NCBI GenBank assembly: GCA_023433505.1
Contig: JAEZCO010000048.1
Span: 62,001 to 126,000, forward strand
DNA: 64,000 nt
Direction of reading: 5' to 3'
Source of the DNA: Bacillota bacterium
Lineage (GTDB): Bacteria; Bacillota; Clostridia; Acetivibrionales; DTU013
Part shown: positions 8,483 through 16,179 of the stretch, piece after piece
How the letters are laid out: every line of letters begins with the position of its first letter
How positions within the stretch are numbered: the first letter of the stretch is position 1
Notes under the pieces: generated by a model
Seen by the model: only the letters and a program-made list of their open reading frames with translations
What the model was told of the DNA's origin: nothing
The model's database searches: none
Translations under genes and position numbers: made by a program

Positions 8483-9328
8483 ATGGAAAAGAATAAAATC
8501 GACCAGCTAAAAAAGCAAGCAACCTTGATAAGGAAGCATATAATTGATGAGGTATTCAATGCTGCATCAGGCCATCCCGGCGGCTCCCTCTCCTGCACCG
8601 ACATCCTTACGGTCCTGTATTTCCATGAAATGAGGGTTGATGTAAAGAACCCGAAATGGGAGGACAGGGACAGGTTTGTATTATCAAAAGGACATTGCGC
8701 GCCTGCTCTTTATGCCACACTTGCCGAAAAAGGCTTTTTCCCGGTGGAAGAGCTGAACAAATTCAGACACATTGACAGCTACCTGCAGGGGCATCCCAGC
8801 TTAAAGGACGTACCGGGTGTGGACATGTCCACAGGTTCCCTTGGACAGGGCATTTCAGCTGCTGTAGGAATGGCTCTGGCAGCCAAGCTGGATAAAAAGG
8901 ACTATAGGGTTTACGCAATCCTTGGGGACGGCGAAATTCAAGAAGGACAAGTCTGGGAGGCATGTATGGCTGCCGCTCATTACAAGCTGGACAACCTGAC
9001 GGCATTCCTTGACCACAATGGGCTCCAGATCGACGGAAAGATTACGGACGTTATGTCACCGGAGGTCGTTGAGGACAAGTTCAGGGCTTTCGGCTGGAAA
9101 GTCATCAATGCAAACGGACATGACTATATTCAGATAAATGAAGCAATCGAAGAAGCCAAGAAGACCAAAGGCGTACCTGTAATGGTAGTTGCAGATACTA
9201 CCAAAGGCAAGGGAGTCTCCTTCATGGAGAATGTAGCCGGATGGCATGGCTCTGCTCCCAATAAGGAACAAAGAGACCAGGCCATCGCCGAGTTGGATGC
9301 ATTTTTAGCAAAATTGGAGGTAAAGTAA
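8483..9328 (+). CDS. transketolase, N-terminal (thiamine-diphosphate) subunit
   Basis: A 281-residue N-terminal half of transketolase. It moves two-carbon ketol units between ketose and aldose phosphates in the non-oxidative pentose phosphate pathway. The thiamine diphosphate/Mg2+ motif is seen as GDGEIQEG (148-155), with SGHPGGSLSC near residue 29 and LSKGHCAPALY near 68. Its length matches the split form common in Clostridia and archaea, where the pyrimidine-binding and C-terminal domains are a separate gene. That partner starts 2 bp downstream. ATG 8483 follows AAGGAGTG. The genes lie well placed to feed pentoses from the neighbouring sugar loci into central metabolism. Confidence 0.95.
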   Translation: MEKNKIDQLKKQATLIRKHIIDEVFNAASGHPGGSLSCTDILTVLYFHEMRVDVKNPKWEDRDRFVLSKGHCAPALYATLAEKGFFPVEELNKFRHIDSYLQGHPSLKDVPGVDMSTGSLGQGISAAVGMALAAKLDKKDYRVYAILGDGEIQEGQVWEACMAAAHYKLDNLTAFLDHNGLQIDGKITDVMSPEVVEDKFRAFGWKVINANGHDYIQINEAIEEAKKTKGVPVMVVADTTKGKGVSFMENVAGWHGSAPNKEQRDQAIAELDAFLAKLEVK

Positions 9329-9329
9329 T

Positions 9330-10268
9330 ATGGGAAACATTGCGACAAGAGAAGCTTATGGAAGTGCACTTGAGGAATTCGGCAGCGACCAGAGGATCGT
9401 GGTGCTTGACGCCGACCTTTCCAAATCAACAAAAACCGATACCTTCAAGAAGAAATATCCCGAACGCTTTATCAATATGGGGATTGCCGAAGGAAATATG
9501 ATGGCGGTTGCAGCAGGCCTGTCCACCTGCGGAAAAGTTGTATTTGCATCGACCTTTGCCGTATTTGCAGCGGAGAGGGCTTGCGAGCAGGTTCGTAATT
9601 CTATTTGCTATCCCAAGCTCAACGTTAAAATCGGAGCCACCCATGCCGGTATATCCGTGGGCGAAGACGGCGCCTCCCATCAGGCAGTCGAAGATATTGC
9701 CATTATGCGTTCATTGGCCAATATGGTTGTGTTGAGCCCTTCCGATGCAGTAGAAACCCGCCATGCGGTCAAAGCGGCCATCGAGCATGACGGACCGGTG
9801 TATTTGAGACTTGGACGCCTGGGCGTACCTGCAATCTATGATGAAAGCAATTTCAGCTTTCAACTGGGCAAGGGCATCACTGTTTCCGACGGAAACGATG
9901 TGACAATCATAGCCACAGGACTGATGGTACACACGGCAATTGAAGCAAAACAGCTGCTTGCAGCAGACGGTATCAATGCAAGGATCATCGACATCCACAC
10001 CATCAAGCCCATTGACAAAGACATCATTGTAAAGGCAGCCAAAGAAACAGGTGCGATTGTTACTGCCGAAGAGCACAATATTATAGGGGGACTTGGAAGT
10101 GCAGTGGCTGAAGTGCTGGTACAGAATTACCCCGCACCGGTAAGAATGGTGGGAATGAACGACACCTTCGGCAGATCGGGAAAACCGGCAGCACTGCTGG
10201 AGTACTACGGACTGACGGCAAAGAATATAGCGGAAAACGCCAAAGAGGCCATAAAGCTGAAAAAATAA
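9330..10268 (+). CDS. transketolase, C-terminal (pyrimidine-binding) subunit
   Basis: A 312-residue second half of the split transketolase. It carries the Pyr domain (about 5-165), including GIAEGNMM with E54 as the conserved Glu that activates the cofactor, and the C-terminal domain (about 185-305, with HTIKPID and TAEEHNIIGGLG). It must pair with the upstream N-terminal subunit for activity. The stop of the first gene and the ATG are 1 bp apart and TTGGAGG lies in the end of the upstream gene, so translation is probably coupled. An intrinsic terminator follows at 10305. Confidence 0.95.
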   Translation: MGNIATREAYGSALEEFGSDQRIVVLDADLSKSTKTDTFKKKYPERFINMGIAEGNMMAVAAGLSTCGKVVFASTFAVFAAERACEQVRNSICYPKLNVKIGATHAGISVGEDGASHQAVEDIAIMRSLANMVVLSPSDAVETRHAVKAAIEHDGPVYLRLGRLGVPAIYDESNFSFQLGKGITVSDGNDVTIIATGLMVHTAIEAKQLLAADGINARIIDIHTIKPIDKDIIVKAAKETGAIVTAEEHNIIGGLGSAVAEVLVQNYPAPVRMVGMNDTFGRSGKPAALLEYYGLTAKNIAENAKEAIKLKK

Positions 10269-10304
10269 TATAAATCTTTGCTATTTTTTATACAGACAGA
10301 CGAA

Positions 10305-10337
10305 AGATGGGTTTTTTGAGGAAAATCCATCTTTTTT
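10305..10337 (+). terminator. intrinsic terminator after transketolase genes
   Basis: AGATGGGTTTT and AAAATCCATCT form a stem of 11 pairs, with one G-T pair, around a TTGAGG loop, followed by six T. It closes the transketolase operon. Confidence 0.85.
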
Positions 10338-10342
10338 GCATT

Positions 10343-10371
10343 TTGACATATTTGATAGATAGTTATAATAT
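10343..10371 (+). promoter_or_regulatory. sigma-A-type promoter of the lemA-TPM operon
   Basis: TTGACA (10343-10348) is followed by TATAAT (10364-10369) with 15 bp between them; TAATAT (10366-10371) gives a 17-bp alternative. It starts right after the transketolase terminator and leaves an untranslated leader of roughly 115 nt before the LemA gene. Confidence 0.65.
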
Positions 10372-10489
10372 AGTTAATAGAGCGACAGTCTACGACAAGC
10401 GAATAAAAAAATTTGACTCTTAGTCCCGCTTGTCAGACATATTGCCGGGCTGAACCGTAAAACGGATTATAAAAAGAAGATGGAGGAAA

Positions 10490-11122
10490 ATGATTTTTAT
10501 GTCACAGAATTATAATGCCTATCCCTTTGGAAGGTGGTTGAAATGGGGAATTGCAGGACTTTTGATATTGATTTTGGTCCTTACGTCAATTTCCTCATAT
10601 AATGGGTTGGTGTCTGCCGATCAGACTGTACAGCAGCAGTGGAGCCAGGTGGAAAACCAGATGCAGCGGCGTGCGGATGTAATTATCAATCTTGCCAATG
10701 TTGTGCAGGAAGCTGAAAAACATGAGGAAAAGGTATTCGGAGCCATTGCGGCGGCAAGGACCAATGCGGAGGCTGCAAAGGCTATTTTAACAGACAGCAC
10801 GAAAGACATACAGAGCAAACTGGATGCAAACAATACCCTGAATGATGTCATCCGGAGCATCAGCGTTGTTGTGGAAGCTTATCCTGAGCTTAGGTCAAAC
10901 GAGCAGTTCAGCAATCTGCAGACTGCCATTGAGGGCTCGGAAAACCGTGTAGCTGTGGCCAGAAAAGACTTTATTGGATCCGTACAGGCATATAACCTCA
11001 GGGTAAAGAGATTTCCCGGAAATATTTTTGCAGGGTTATCCGGCTTCACTCCGAAAGATTATTATCAAGCAGATGAAGGCGCCCAGCAGGCCCCTGATTT
11101 GAATAAATTGTTTAACGAATAG
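10490..11122 (+). CDS. lemA: LemA family protein
   Basis: A 210-residue LemA protein with one hydrophobic helix (about residues 20-40), then a long helical domain with the signature NQMQRRADVIINLANVV and the C-terminal RVKRFPGNIFAGLSGF segment. LemA proteins are membrane-anchored helical bundles of uncertain function that often travel with TPM-domain proteins, as here. GGAGG at 10482-10486 is close to ATG 10490; an in-frame ATG at 10499 has a more normal distance, so either start is possible. The next gene follows 16 bp later, indicating one transcript. Confidence 0.9.
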   Translation: MIFMSQNYNAYPFGRWLKWGIAGLLILILVLTSISSYNGLVSADQTVQQQWSQVENQMQRRADVIINLANVVQEAEKHEEKVFGAIAAARTNAEAAKAILTDSTKDIQSKLDANNTLNDVIRSISVVVEAYPELRSNEQFSNLQTAIEGSENRVAVARKDFIGSVQAYNLRVKRFPGNIFAGLSGFTPKDYYQADEGAQQAPDLNKLFNE

Positions 11123-11138
11123 TAAAGGGGGAGCTGAA

Positions 11139-11978
11139 GTGAAAAAGCTCATTGTTCTTTTGGTTACACTGGCACTTGCTCTGTCCTTTACAGCACTCCC
11201 TGCAATGGCAGCCGATAACTATCCCGAGCCTACCCGTGAGTTCTACGTAAATGACTTTGCCAACGTGATGAACCAATATACGGAAAGCAAGATCATCAGC
11301 CTGGGGAGGCAGCTTGAGGACAAAACCGGCGCGCAGGTGGTACTGGTTACCATCGATTCTCTCGAAGGACAGGATATCGATGAATACCGTAATGAACTTT
11401 TCAGAAAATGGGGAATAGGACAAAAGGGTGAGGACAACGGTATCCTTCTATTGCTTGCCAGAGCAGAACGGAAGCTGGGGATCGAAGTAGGCTATGGCCT
11501 GGAGGGGGCCGTACCGGATATAAAAACTGCCGATATAAGAGAGAAGTATATAAAGCCTTATACGGCAGAGCCAAAGAACGATTTTGACAGCGGACTTTAC
11601 AACGGCTACCTTGCCCTTGTGAATGAAGTTGCCAAGGAATATGGCGTACAGCTTGACGATGTTAACGGAGGCACAAATAAGACTCCCGAGACTGTACAGC
11701 CGTACTCAAGCCATCGCTCAAGCTCAGGTTTTACAATTATCCTTGTAATATTGTTTTTAGCAGCGGACGGTATCTTCTTCCGGTTCAGAATCACATCCAT
11801 GCTTATCCGGATAGCCTTTTTAAGCAGCTTCTTCCGTGGAGGCCGCGGGGGCCGCGGCGGCTGGGGTGGAGGCGGTTTCGGCGGCGGTGGCTGGGGAGGC
11901 GGCGGCGGATTTGGCGGCGGCGGTTCTTCCGGCGGAGGCGGCAGCTCCGGAGGCGGAGGCAGCAGCGGCGGAGTTTAG
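11139..11978 (+). CDS. TPM-domain (YgcG-like) secreted/membrane protein with Gly-rich tail
   Basis: A 279-residue protein. It has a Sec signal peptide (cut after AMA, residue 24), a TPM domain at about 30-155 (VNDFANVMNQ, GAQVVLVTIDSLEG, FRKWGIGQKGEDNGILLLLA, RKLGIEVGYGLEG), a hydrophobic helix near 190-215, and a tail of about 50 residues made almost only of Gly, Ser, Trp and Phe. The architecture is that of YgcG-type proteins; related TPM proteins act as phosphatases or photosystem assembly factors, but the role in Firmicutes is unclear. Start is GTG with AAAGGGGGAG upstream. It forms an operon with the LemA gene. Confidence 0.9.
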   Translation: MKKLIVLLVTLALALSFTALPAMAADNYPEPTREFYVNDFANVMNQYTESKIISLGRQLEDKTGAQVVLVTIDSLEGQDIDEYRNELFRKWGIGQKGEDNGILLLLARAERKLGIEVGYGLEGAVPDIKTADIREKYIKPYTAEPKNDFDSGLYNGYLALVNEVAKEYGVQLDDVNGGTNKTPETVQPYSSHRSSSGFTIILVILFLAADGIFFRFRITSMLIRIAFLSSFFRGGRGGRGGWGGGGFGGGGWGGGGGFGGGGSSGGGGSSGGGGSSGGV

Positions 11979-12061
11979 AAAATCAGCATTGACGGATATA
12001 AAAGCTGGCACTTATACCTGTAAAAACAACTGAATTATTTAGCATATAATTAAGCGTAATC

Positions 12062-12089
12062 ACCTCCAAGGGGAACCTGGGAGGTTTTT
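12062..12089 (+). terminator. intrinsic terminator of the lemA-TPM operon
   Basis: ACCTCC (12062-12067) pairs with GGAGGT (12080-12085); an inner AGG/CCT stem closes a GGAA loop, and five T follow. Confidence 0.8.
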
Positions 12090-12254
12090 GCTTGTTTTGC
12101 GGCTTGTTCCGGAGTAGTGTCCATCGGCCGCTCCACCCGGGTCCCTTAGAACTATATTGGATAACAATTGAACAACATGATATAGAGACAATTATTTCCG
12201 CATTTGCTAAAATATCGATACCCCATGAGAAAATTCAAGATGTGGAGATTTTAC

Positions 12255-12730
12255 ATGAAAGAATTCAGGATAATTCTTGCCGGCTGCGGCGGAATGGCCA
12301 ACGAGTGGGCCAGTATGCAATTTTAAGAGAAGACGCCCAAATTGTGGCCTTGATGGATATAAACAGGGCAAATACGGAAAAAACCGTAGAAACTTATAAA
12401 TTGAAATGTGGAATATATTATGATATAACTGATGCTATAAAGCATGAAAATGCGAATCTTGTTTTTGATGTAACCATACCGGCGAGCCGTAAAAGTATTG
12501 TCATACCGGCTTTGGAAGCAGGGTTGGATGTTTTTGGCGAAAAGCCCATGGCCTCTTCCATGGAAGAATCGGAAGAAATGGCGGCTGCTGCCTGGATGGG
12601 ATGTTTTCAGCCCTGGCGGAGGGCAGAAAGGCCGAAACCGATTGCAGTGACAATAGGAAAAGTATGGACATGGTTTTTGGCGCCATCGAAAGTGCAAGAA
12701 AAGGGAAAAAAAGTAAGCATAAAAATTTAA
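12255..12730 (+). pseudogene. decayed Gfo/Idh/MocA oxidoreductase
   Basis: An ATG at 12255 with GGAG 7 bp upstream starts MKEFRIILAGCGGMANEWAS, the Rossmann GxGxxA region. The frame then stops, and the homology continues in another frame at about 12312 (YAILREDAQIVALMDI) as far as the EKPMASSMEESEEM motif (the Glu-Lys-Pro of the family). At about 12580-12600 it jumps in a third frame to a typical C-terminus, SMDMVFGAIESARKGKK. Roughly 200 residues of the middle are missing and the end has another shift at an A-run. A single open frame spans 12092-12730, but it is an accident of the shifts. It sits before two intact genes of a related pathway. Confidence 0.8.
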
Positions 12731-12748
12731 AATCAGGAGGCGTAGTTT

Positions 12749-13714
12749 ATGAAATTAGGTGTATTTGCAGTCTTACTGGCAGGAAAGAGTCTTGAGGATG
12801 CCCTGGACTACCTGGCGAAATCCGGAGTACAGGCCGTTGAAATCGGCACAGGGGGATATCCCGGAAATGCCCATGCCAATACGGCGGAATTGCTGGCGGA
12901 TAGCGGAAAGATCGCTGCTTTCAAGGAGCTGGTCAAGAAATATGACATGGAAATCAGCGCATTAAGCTGCCACGGAAATCCTGTCCACCCCCAAAAGGAA
13001 ATCGCAGATCAATTTCATAAGGATTTTGAAAACACGGTACTGTTGGCGGAAAAGCTGGGTGTGCAGAGGGTCGTCACATTTTCCGGATGCCCCGGAGACG
13101 CACCCGGCGCAACGTATCCCAACTGGGTTACCTGCCCCTGGCCCGACGATTTCCTGAAAATTCTGGAGTATCAGTGGAACGAGGTCTTGATTCCCTACTG
13201 GACGAAGACATCGAAATTCTCACGGGAGCACGGCGTAGATAAAATATGCCTTGAAATGCATCCCGGTTTCAGCGTCTACAGCACAGACACCTTATTGAAA
13301 TTAAGAGAGGCTGTAGGCGATACCATCGGTGCTAATTTTGACCCCAGCCATCTATTCTGGCAGGGGATGGATCCTGTGGCTTCCATCCGCAAGCTTGGCC
13401 CGGCAATCTATCATTTCCATGCCAAGGATACGAAAGTGGACGCTTATAACACTGCAGTGACCGGTGTATTGGATACAAAACACTATGGAGATGTGTTGAA
13501 CCGTTCATGGGTATTCCGCACTGTCGGATATGGCCATGGATATCAAGTCTGGAAGGACATCGTAAGCGCCCTGCGTACCACAGGCTATGACTATGTAATG
13601 AGCATTGAGCATGAGGACAGCCTTATGTCGGTGAATGAAGGCCTGCAAAAGGCCATAACCTTCCTGAAGGAAGTTATGACCTTTGAGGACAGAGGCGAAA
13701 TGTGGTGGGCATAA
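12749..13714 (+). CDS. sugar phosphate isomerase/epimerase (AP-endonuclease-2-type TIM barrel)
   Basis: A 321-residue xylose-isomerase-like TIM barrel. Visible features are the N-terminal strand KLGVFAVLL, SALSCHGNPVHP, the metal-binding ICLEMHPGF (Glu), GANFDPSHLFWQG (Asp/His), IYHFHAKDT (His) and SIEHEDSL (Glu), which together are the usual divalent-metal ligand set. Such proteins isomerise or epimerise sugars, keto-sugars or inositol-type compounds. AGGAGG precedes ATG 12749. It is followed after a repeat by an intact Gfo/Idh/MocA dehydrogenase, the usual partner in inositol, gluconate or unusual-sugar catabolism. The exact substrate is open. Confidence 0.85.
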   Translation: MKLGVFAVLLAGKSLEDALDYLAKSGVQAVEIGTGGYPGNAHANTAELLADSGKIAAFKELVKKYDMEISALSCHGNPVHPQKEIADQFHKDFENTVLLAEKLGVQRVVTFSGCPGDAPGATYPNWVTCPWPDDFLKILEYQWNEVLIPYWTKTSKFSREHGVDKICLEMHPGFSVYSTDTLLKLREAVGDTIGANFDPSHLFWQGMDPVASIRKLGPAIYHFHAKDTKVDAYNTAVTGVLDTKHYGDVLNRSWVFRTVGYGHGYQVWKDIVSALRTTGYDYVMSIEHEDSLMSVNEGLQKAITFLKEVMTFEDRGEMWWA

Positions 13715-13759
13715 GGCGCTGGAGTAATTTGAAAATCATTTTATGATAATGCAGTCTGT

Positions 13760-13843
13760 CATCGCGAAGAGCGATAGCGACGTGGCGATCTGAAAGAAAG
13801 GCGGAGGCAAACCCGGATCGCTACGGCCTATTGCCTCGCGATG
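13760..13843. repeat. 84-bp dispersed inverted-repeat element (CATCGCGA type)
   Basis: CATCGCGA (13760-13767) and TCGCGATG (13836-13843) bound a stretch with GCGATAGCGACGTGGCGATC and GGATCGCTACGGCC. This pattern is a common bacterial intergenic repeat of imperfect palindromes. It lies between the isomerase and the dehydrogenase and differs from the composite repeat found elsewhere in the window. Confidence 0.7.
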
Positions 13844-13892
13844 ATGCAGAAATTGATTTTTTTAAAATTCCCAAGCATATTGGAGGTGCTGC

Positions 13893-15056
13893 ATGAAGAA
13901 GAGTTTAAATGTGGGGTTGATCGGCTATAAATTCATGGGAAAGGCACACAGCAATGCCTACCAGCGAATCGGCATGTTTTTCAATCCGACAATGAATATT
14001 GCAATGAAGGCGCTGTGCGGCAGAGATGAGGCATGGGTCAGGGAATCCGCCGCCAAATTCGGCTGGGAAGGGTATGAAACCTCCTGGGAAAAGCTCTTGA
14101 AGCGTGACGACATCGATGTCATTGATATTACAACGCCTAGCAATTTCCATAAGGATATCGCCGTTGCCGCAGCCGCTGCGGGCAAGCATCTTTTCTGCGA
14201 AAAGCCCCTGGCTCTGAATTTGAAGGATGCCCGGGAAATGCTTGCCGCTGCCGAGAAAAATGGCATCAAGCACCAGATTGGCTTCAATTACCGTTTTGCT
14301 CCGGCCGTCCAGCTTGCGAAAAAATTTATTGACCAGGGCAAGATCGGAAAGATATTCCATTTCCGTGCGCTCTATCTTCAGGATTGGATTATTGATCCTG
14401 ATTTCCCGCTGGTCTGGCGTCTGGACAAAAAGGTTGCCGGATCAGGCTCCCATGGCGATCTGGGAGCTCACCTTATCGACGTGGCCAGGTACCTGGTCGG
14501 CGATTTTGACAAAGTCATAGGGATGAGCAAGACCTTTGTCAAGGACCGCCCCATCGTTGAAAGGATGGCCGGCTTAAGCGGCAAGGCTGGCAAAGATGCC
14601 GAAAGAGGCGAAGTGACGGTGGACGATGCTACGCTTTTCCTCACAGAGTTTAAAAACGGCGCTCTTGGCTCCTTTGAGGCTACCCGGTTTGCCTATGGGC
14701 ACAAAAATGCCATGTCCTTCGAAATCAACGGCAGCAAAGGAAGCCTGAAGTTTGAATTCGAAAGGATGAATGAGCTTCAGTATTTCAATGCCGAGGATCC
14801 CGAGGGAGCCCAGGGCTTCAGGACAATTCAGGTCACCGAGTCGGTACACCCTTATTTGGAAGCGTGGTGGCCTGCAGGGCATGTGATAGGGTATGAACAC
14901 ACCTTTGTTCATGAGCTGTATGAATTTGCGGAAGCCATTGCAAAGGACAGCCAGCCTGTCCCGGACTTCAATGACGGCGTTAAATGCTCACAGGTGCTGG
15001 AAGCCGTGGACCTGTCCATTGCCGAGAAGCAGTGGATAAGGGTTGAAGACCTGTAA
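13893..15056 (+). CDS. Gfo/Idh/MocA family oxidoreductase
   Basis: A 387-residue NAD(P)-dependent dehydrogenase. The Rossmann fold begins with GLIGYKFMGKAHSNAY (8-23), the family motif CEKPLALNL gives E103-K104-P105, and the C-terminal alpha/beta domain has DLGAHLIDVARYLVG, which supplies the catalytic Asp/His region. Members oxidise sugars or cyclitols, or hydrolyse glycosidic bonds through an NAD-dependent redox step. TTGGAGGTGCTGC lies before ATG 13893. It is probably co-transcribed with the upstream sugar isomerase/epimerase despite the repeat between them. Confidence 0.9.
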   Translation: MKKSLNVGLIGYKFMGKAHSNAYQRIGMFFNPTMNIAMKALCGRDEAWVRESAAKFGWEGYETSWEKLLKRDDIDVIDITTPSNFHKDIAVAAAAAGKHLFCEKPLALNLKDAREMLAAAEKNGIKHQIGFNYRFAPAVQLAKKFIDQGKIGKIFHFRALYLQDWIIDPDFPLVWRLDKKVAGSGSHGDLGAHLIDVARYLVGDFDKVIGMSKTFVKDRPIVERMAGLSGKAGKDAERGEVTVDDATLFLTEFKNGALGSFEATRFAYGHKNAMSFEINGSKGSLKFEFERMNELQYFNAEDPEGAQGFRTIQVTESVHPYLEAWWPAGHVIGYEHTFVHELYEFAEAIAKDSQPVPDFNDGVKCSQVLEAVDLSIAEKQWIRVEDL

Positions 15057-15131
15057 GCTTTTTTGGATGGTTTGGTTTTCCATAGACAATTTTACCGGTA
15101 TCCCATTGCTAATTATACAGTAGTGCAAAAC

Positions 15132-15155
15132 GCAGCCCTTCATCCGAAGGGCTGC
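15132..15155. terminator. hairpin after the oxidoreductase gene
   Basis: GCAGCCCTTC and GAAGGGCTGC form a perfect 10-bp stem with an ATCC loop. There is no T-run downstream, so it is a weak terminator candidate. The 296-bp gap contains nothing else clear. Confidence 0.55.
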
Positions 15156-15352
15156 AATATAAAATCTGAATCCATAATATGAGTACTCACAGTATGCGTT
15201 CCATCTCGCCCCATCCATTGCATTACCCATATCGCAGACAAATTTTTAACCCTGTTGGGGGAATTGCTTTTTTGGTTGAATTAAAGTACTATAGAAATAG
15301 TACCTTTGCTAGAAAACTGCAGAAGTATAAAAAATTTTCCTTGAGGTTATCG

Positions 15353-16063
15353 ATGAAAAATTTTCTTTTTGCAAAACAAAGACGGATATTTAATTATGCC
15401 GGCGCTCAGGAAGTAATTCCAATCAAACTGGGCTTTGTAAAAGCTTTTTTAATCAAAGGGGACGGAAGCCTCATCCTTGTGGACACAGGTACTCCGGGGA
15501 GTGAACAGAGAATTGTGAATAAGATCAAGCGGTTGGGATTCAATCCCAGCCAGATTTCCTTGATCATAATAACCCATGCGCACAACGACCATACCGGGAG
15601 CGTCAAGGCGTTAAAGAAAATAACAGGTGCAAAGGTTGCGGTGCATAAAGATGATGCGGGATTTTTAATTAACGGCGAAAGCGCGGATATAACTCCGACT
15701 TCAAAGCTTGGAAGGATTTTCGCTTATTTTATTAAGAATGGAAAAACCAGATTTGACGGTGTTGTGCCCGATATACAGATAGAGAATGAAATGGGCTTGA
15801 AGAGTTTTGGGATTAAAGGCAAAGTGATTTCAACGCCCGGACACACTTTGGGGTCGATTTCAATTCTGCTTGACAGCGGAAGATGCATCCTGGCGGATAC
15901 TCTGATGGCTATAGGAGGCCTCAGCTATTCGTACTTTTCAAATAATGTGGCAATGCTGAAGGAAAGTTTATTGAAAATTATAAATTCAAACGTAAAGGAA
16001 GTTTACCTGTCCCACGGCGGAGTTTATAGTATTGATAAGATTAGAAATACCTTTCATCAGTAA
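15353..16063 (+). CDS. MBL-fold metallo-hydrolase
   Basis: A 236-residue metallo-beta-lactamase-fold protein with the canonical di-zinc motif THAHNDH (H75, H77, D79, H80), DTGTPGS upstream and STPGHTLGS downstream, and a late His near LSHGG. Start was placed at ATG 15353 because GAGG lies 6 bp upstream; the open frame continues further 5' but that part has no family similarity. No signal peptide. Substrate is unknown. A second, variant MBL protein lies at 55030. Confidence 0.85.
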   Translation: MKNFLFAKQRRIFNYAGAQEVIPIKLGFVKAFLIKGDGSLILVDTGTPGSEQRIVNKIKRLGFNPSQISLIIITHAHNDHTGSVKALKKITGAKVAVHKDDAGFLINGESADITPTSKLGRIFAYFIKNGKTRFDGVVPDIQIENEMGLKSFGIKGKVISTPGHTLGSISILLDSGRCILADTLMAIGGLSYSYFSNNVAMLKESLLKIINSNVKEVYLSHGGVYSIDKIRNTFHQ

Positions 16064-16070
16064 TTGATAT

Positions 16071-16113
16071 GCAAGAGGACAGATTGGATGTGTTTTCCAG
16101 TGTGTCCTCTTGC
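16071..16113. terminator. bidirectional hairpin between convergent genes
   Basis: GCAAGAGGACA (16071-16081) pairs perfectly with TGTCCTCTTGC (16103-16113). It sits between the MBL gene and the convergent helD gene; T-runs are weak on both sides. Confidence 0.55.
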
Positions 16114-16179
16114 TATAAAGACACATAAAGCTCCATGCTGCCGAAGGACATTGGCAATACTCAGACCCTATGCAGGATA

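Noticed and set aside
11820..12033. Ala-rich frames on both strands over the end of the TPM gene
   Set aside because: They arise from the Gly-rich repeat codons read in other frames.
12092..12730. A single open frame of 212 residues across the decayed oxidoreductase
   Set aside because: Its start part has no similarity and its middle and end belong to a gene broken by frameshifts; it is an accidental fusion.
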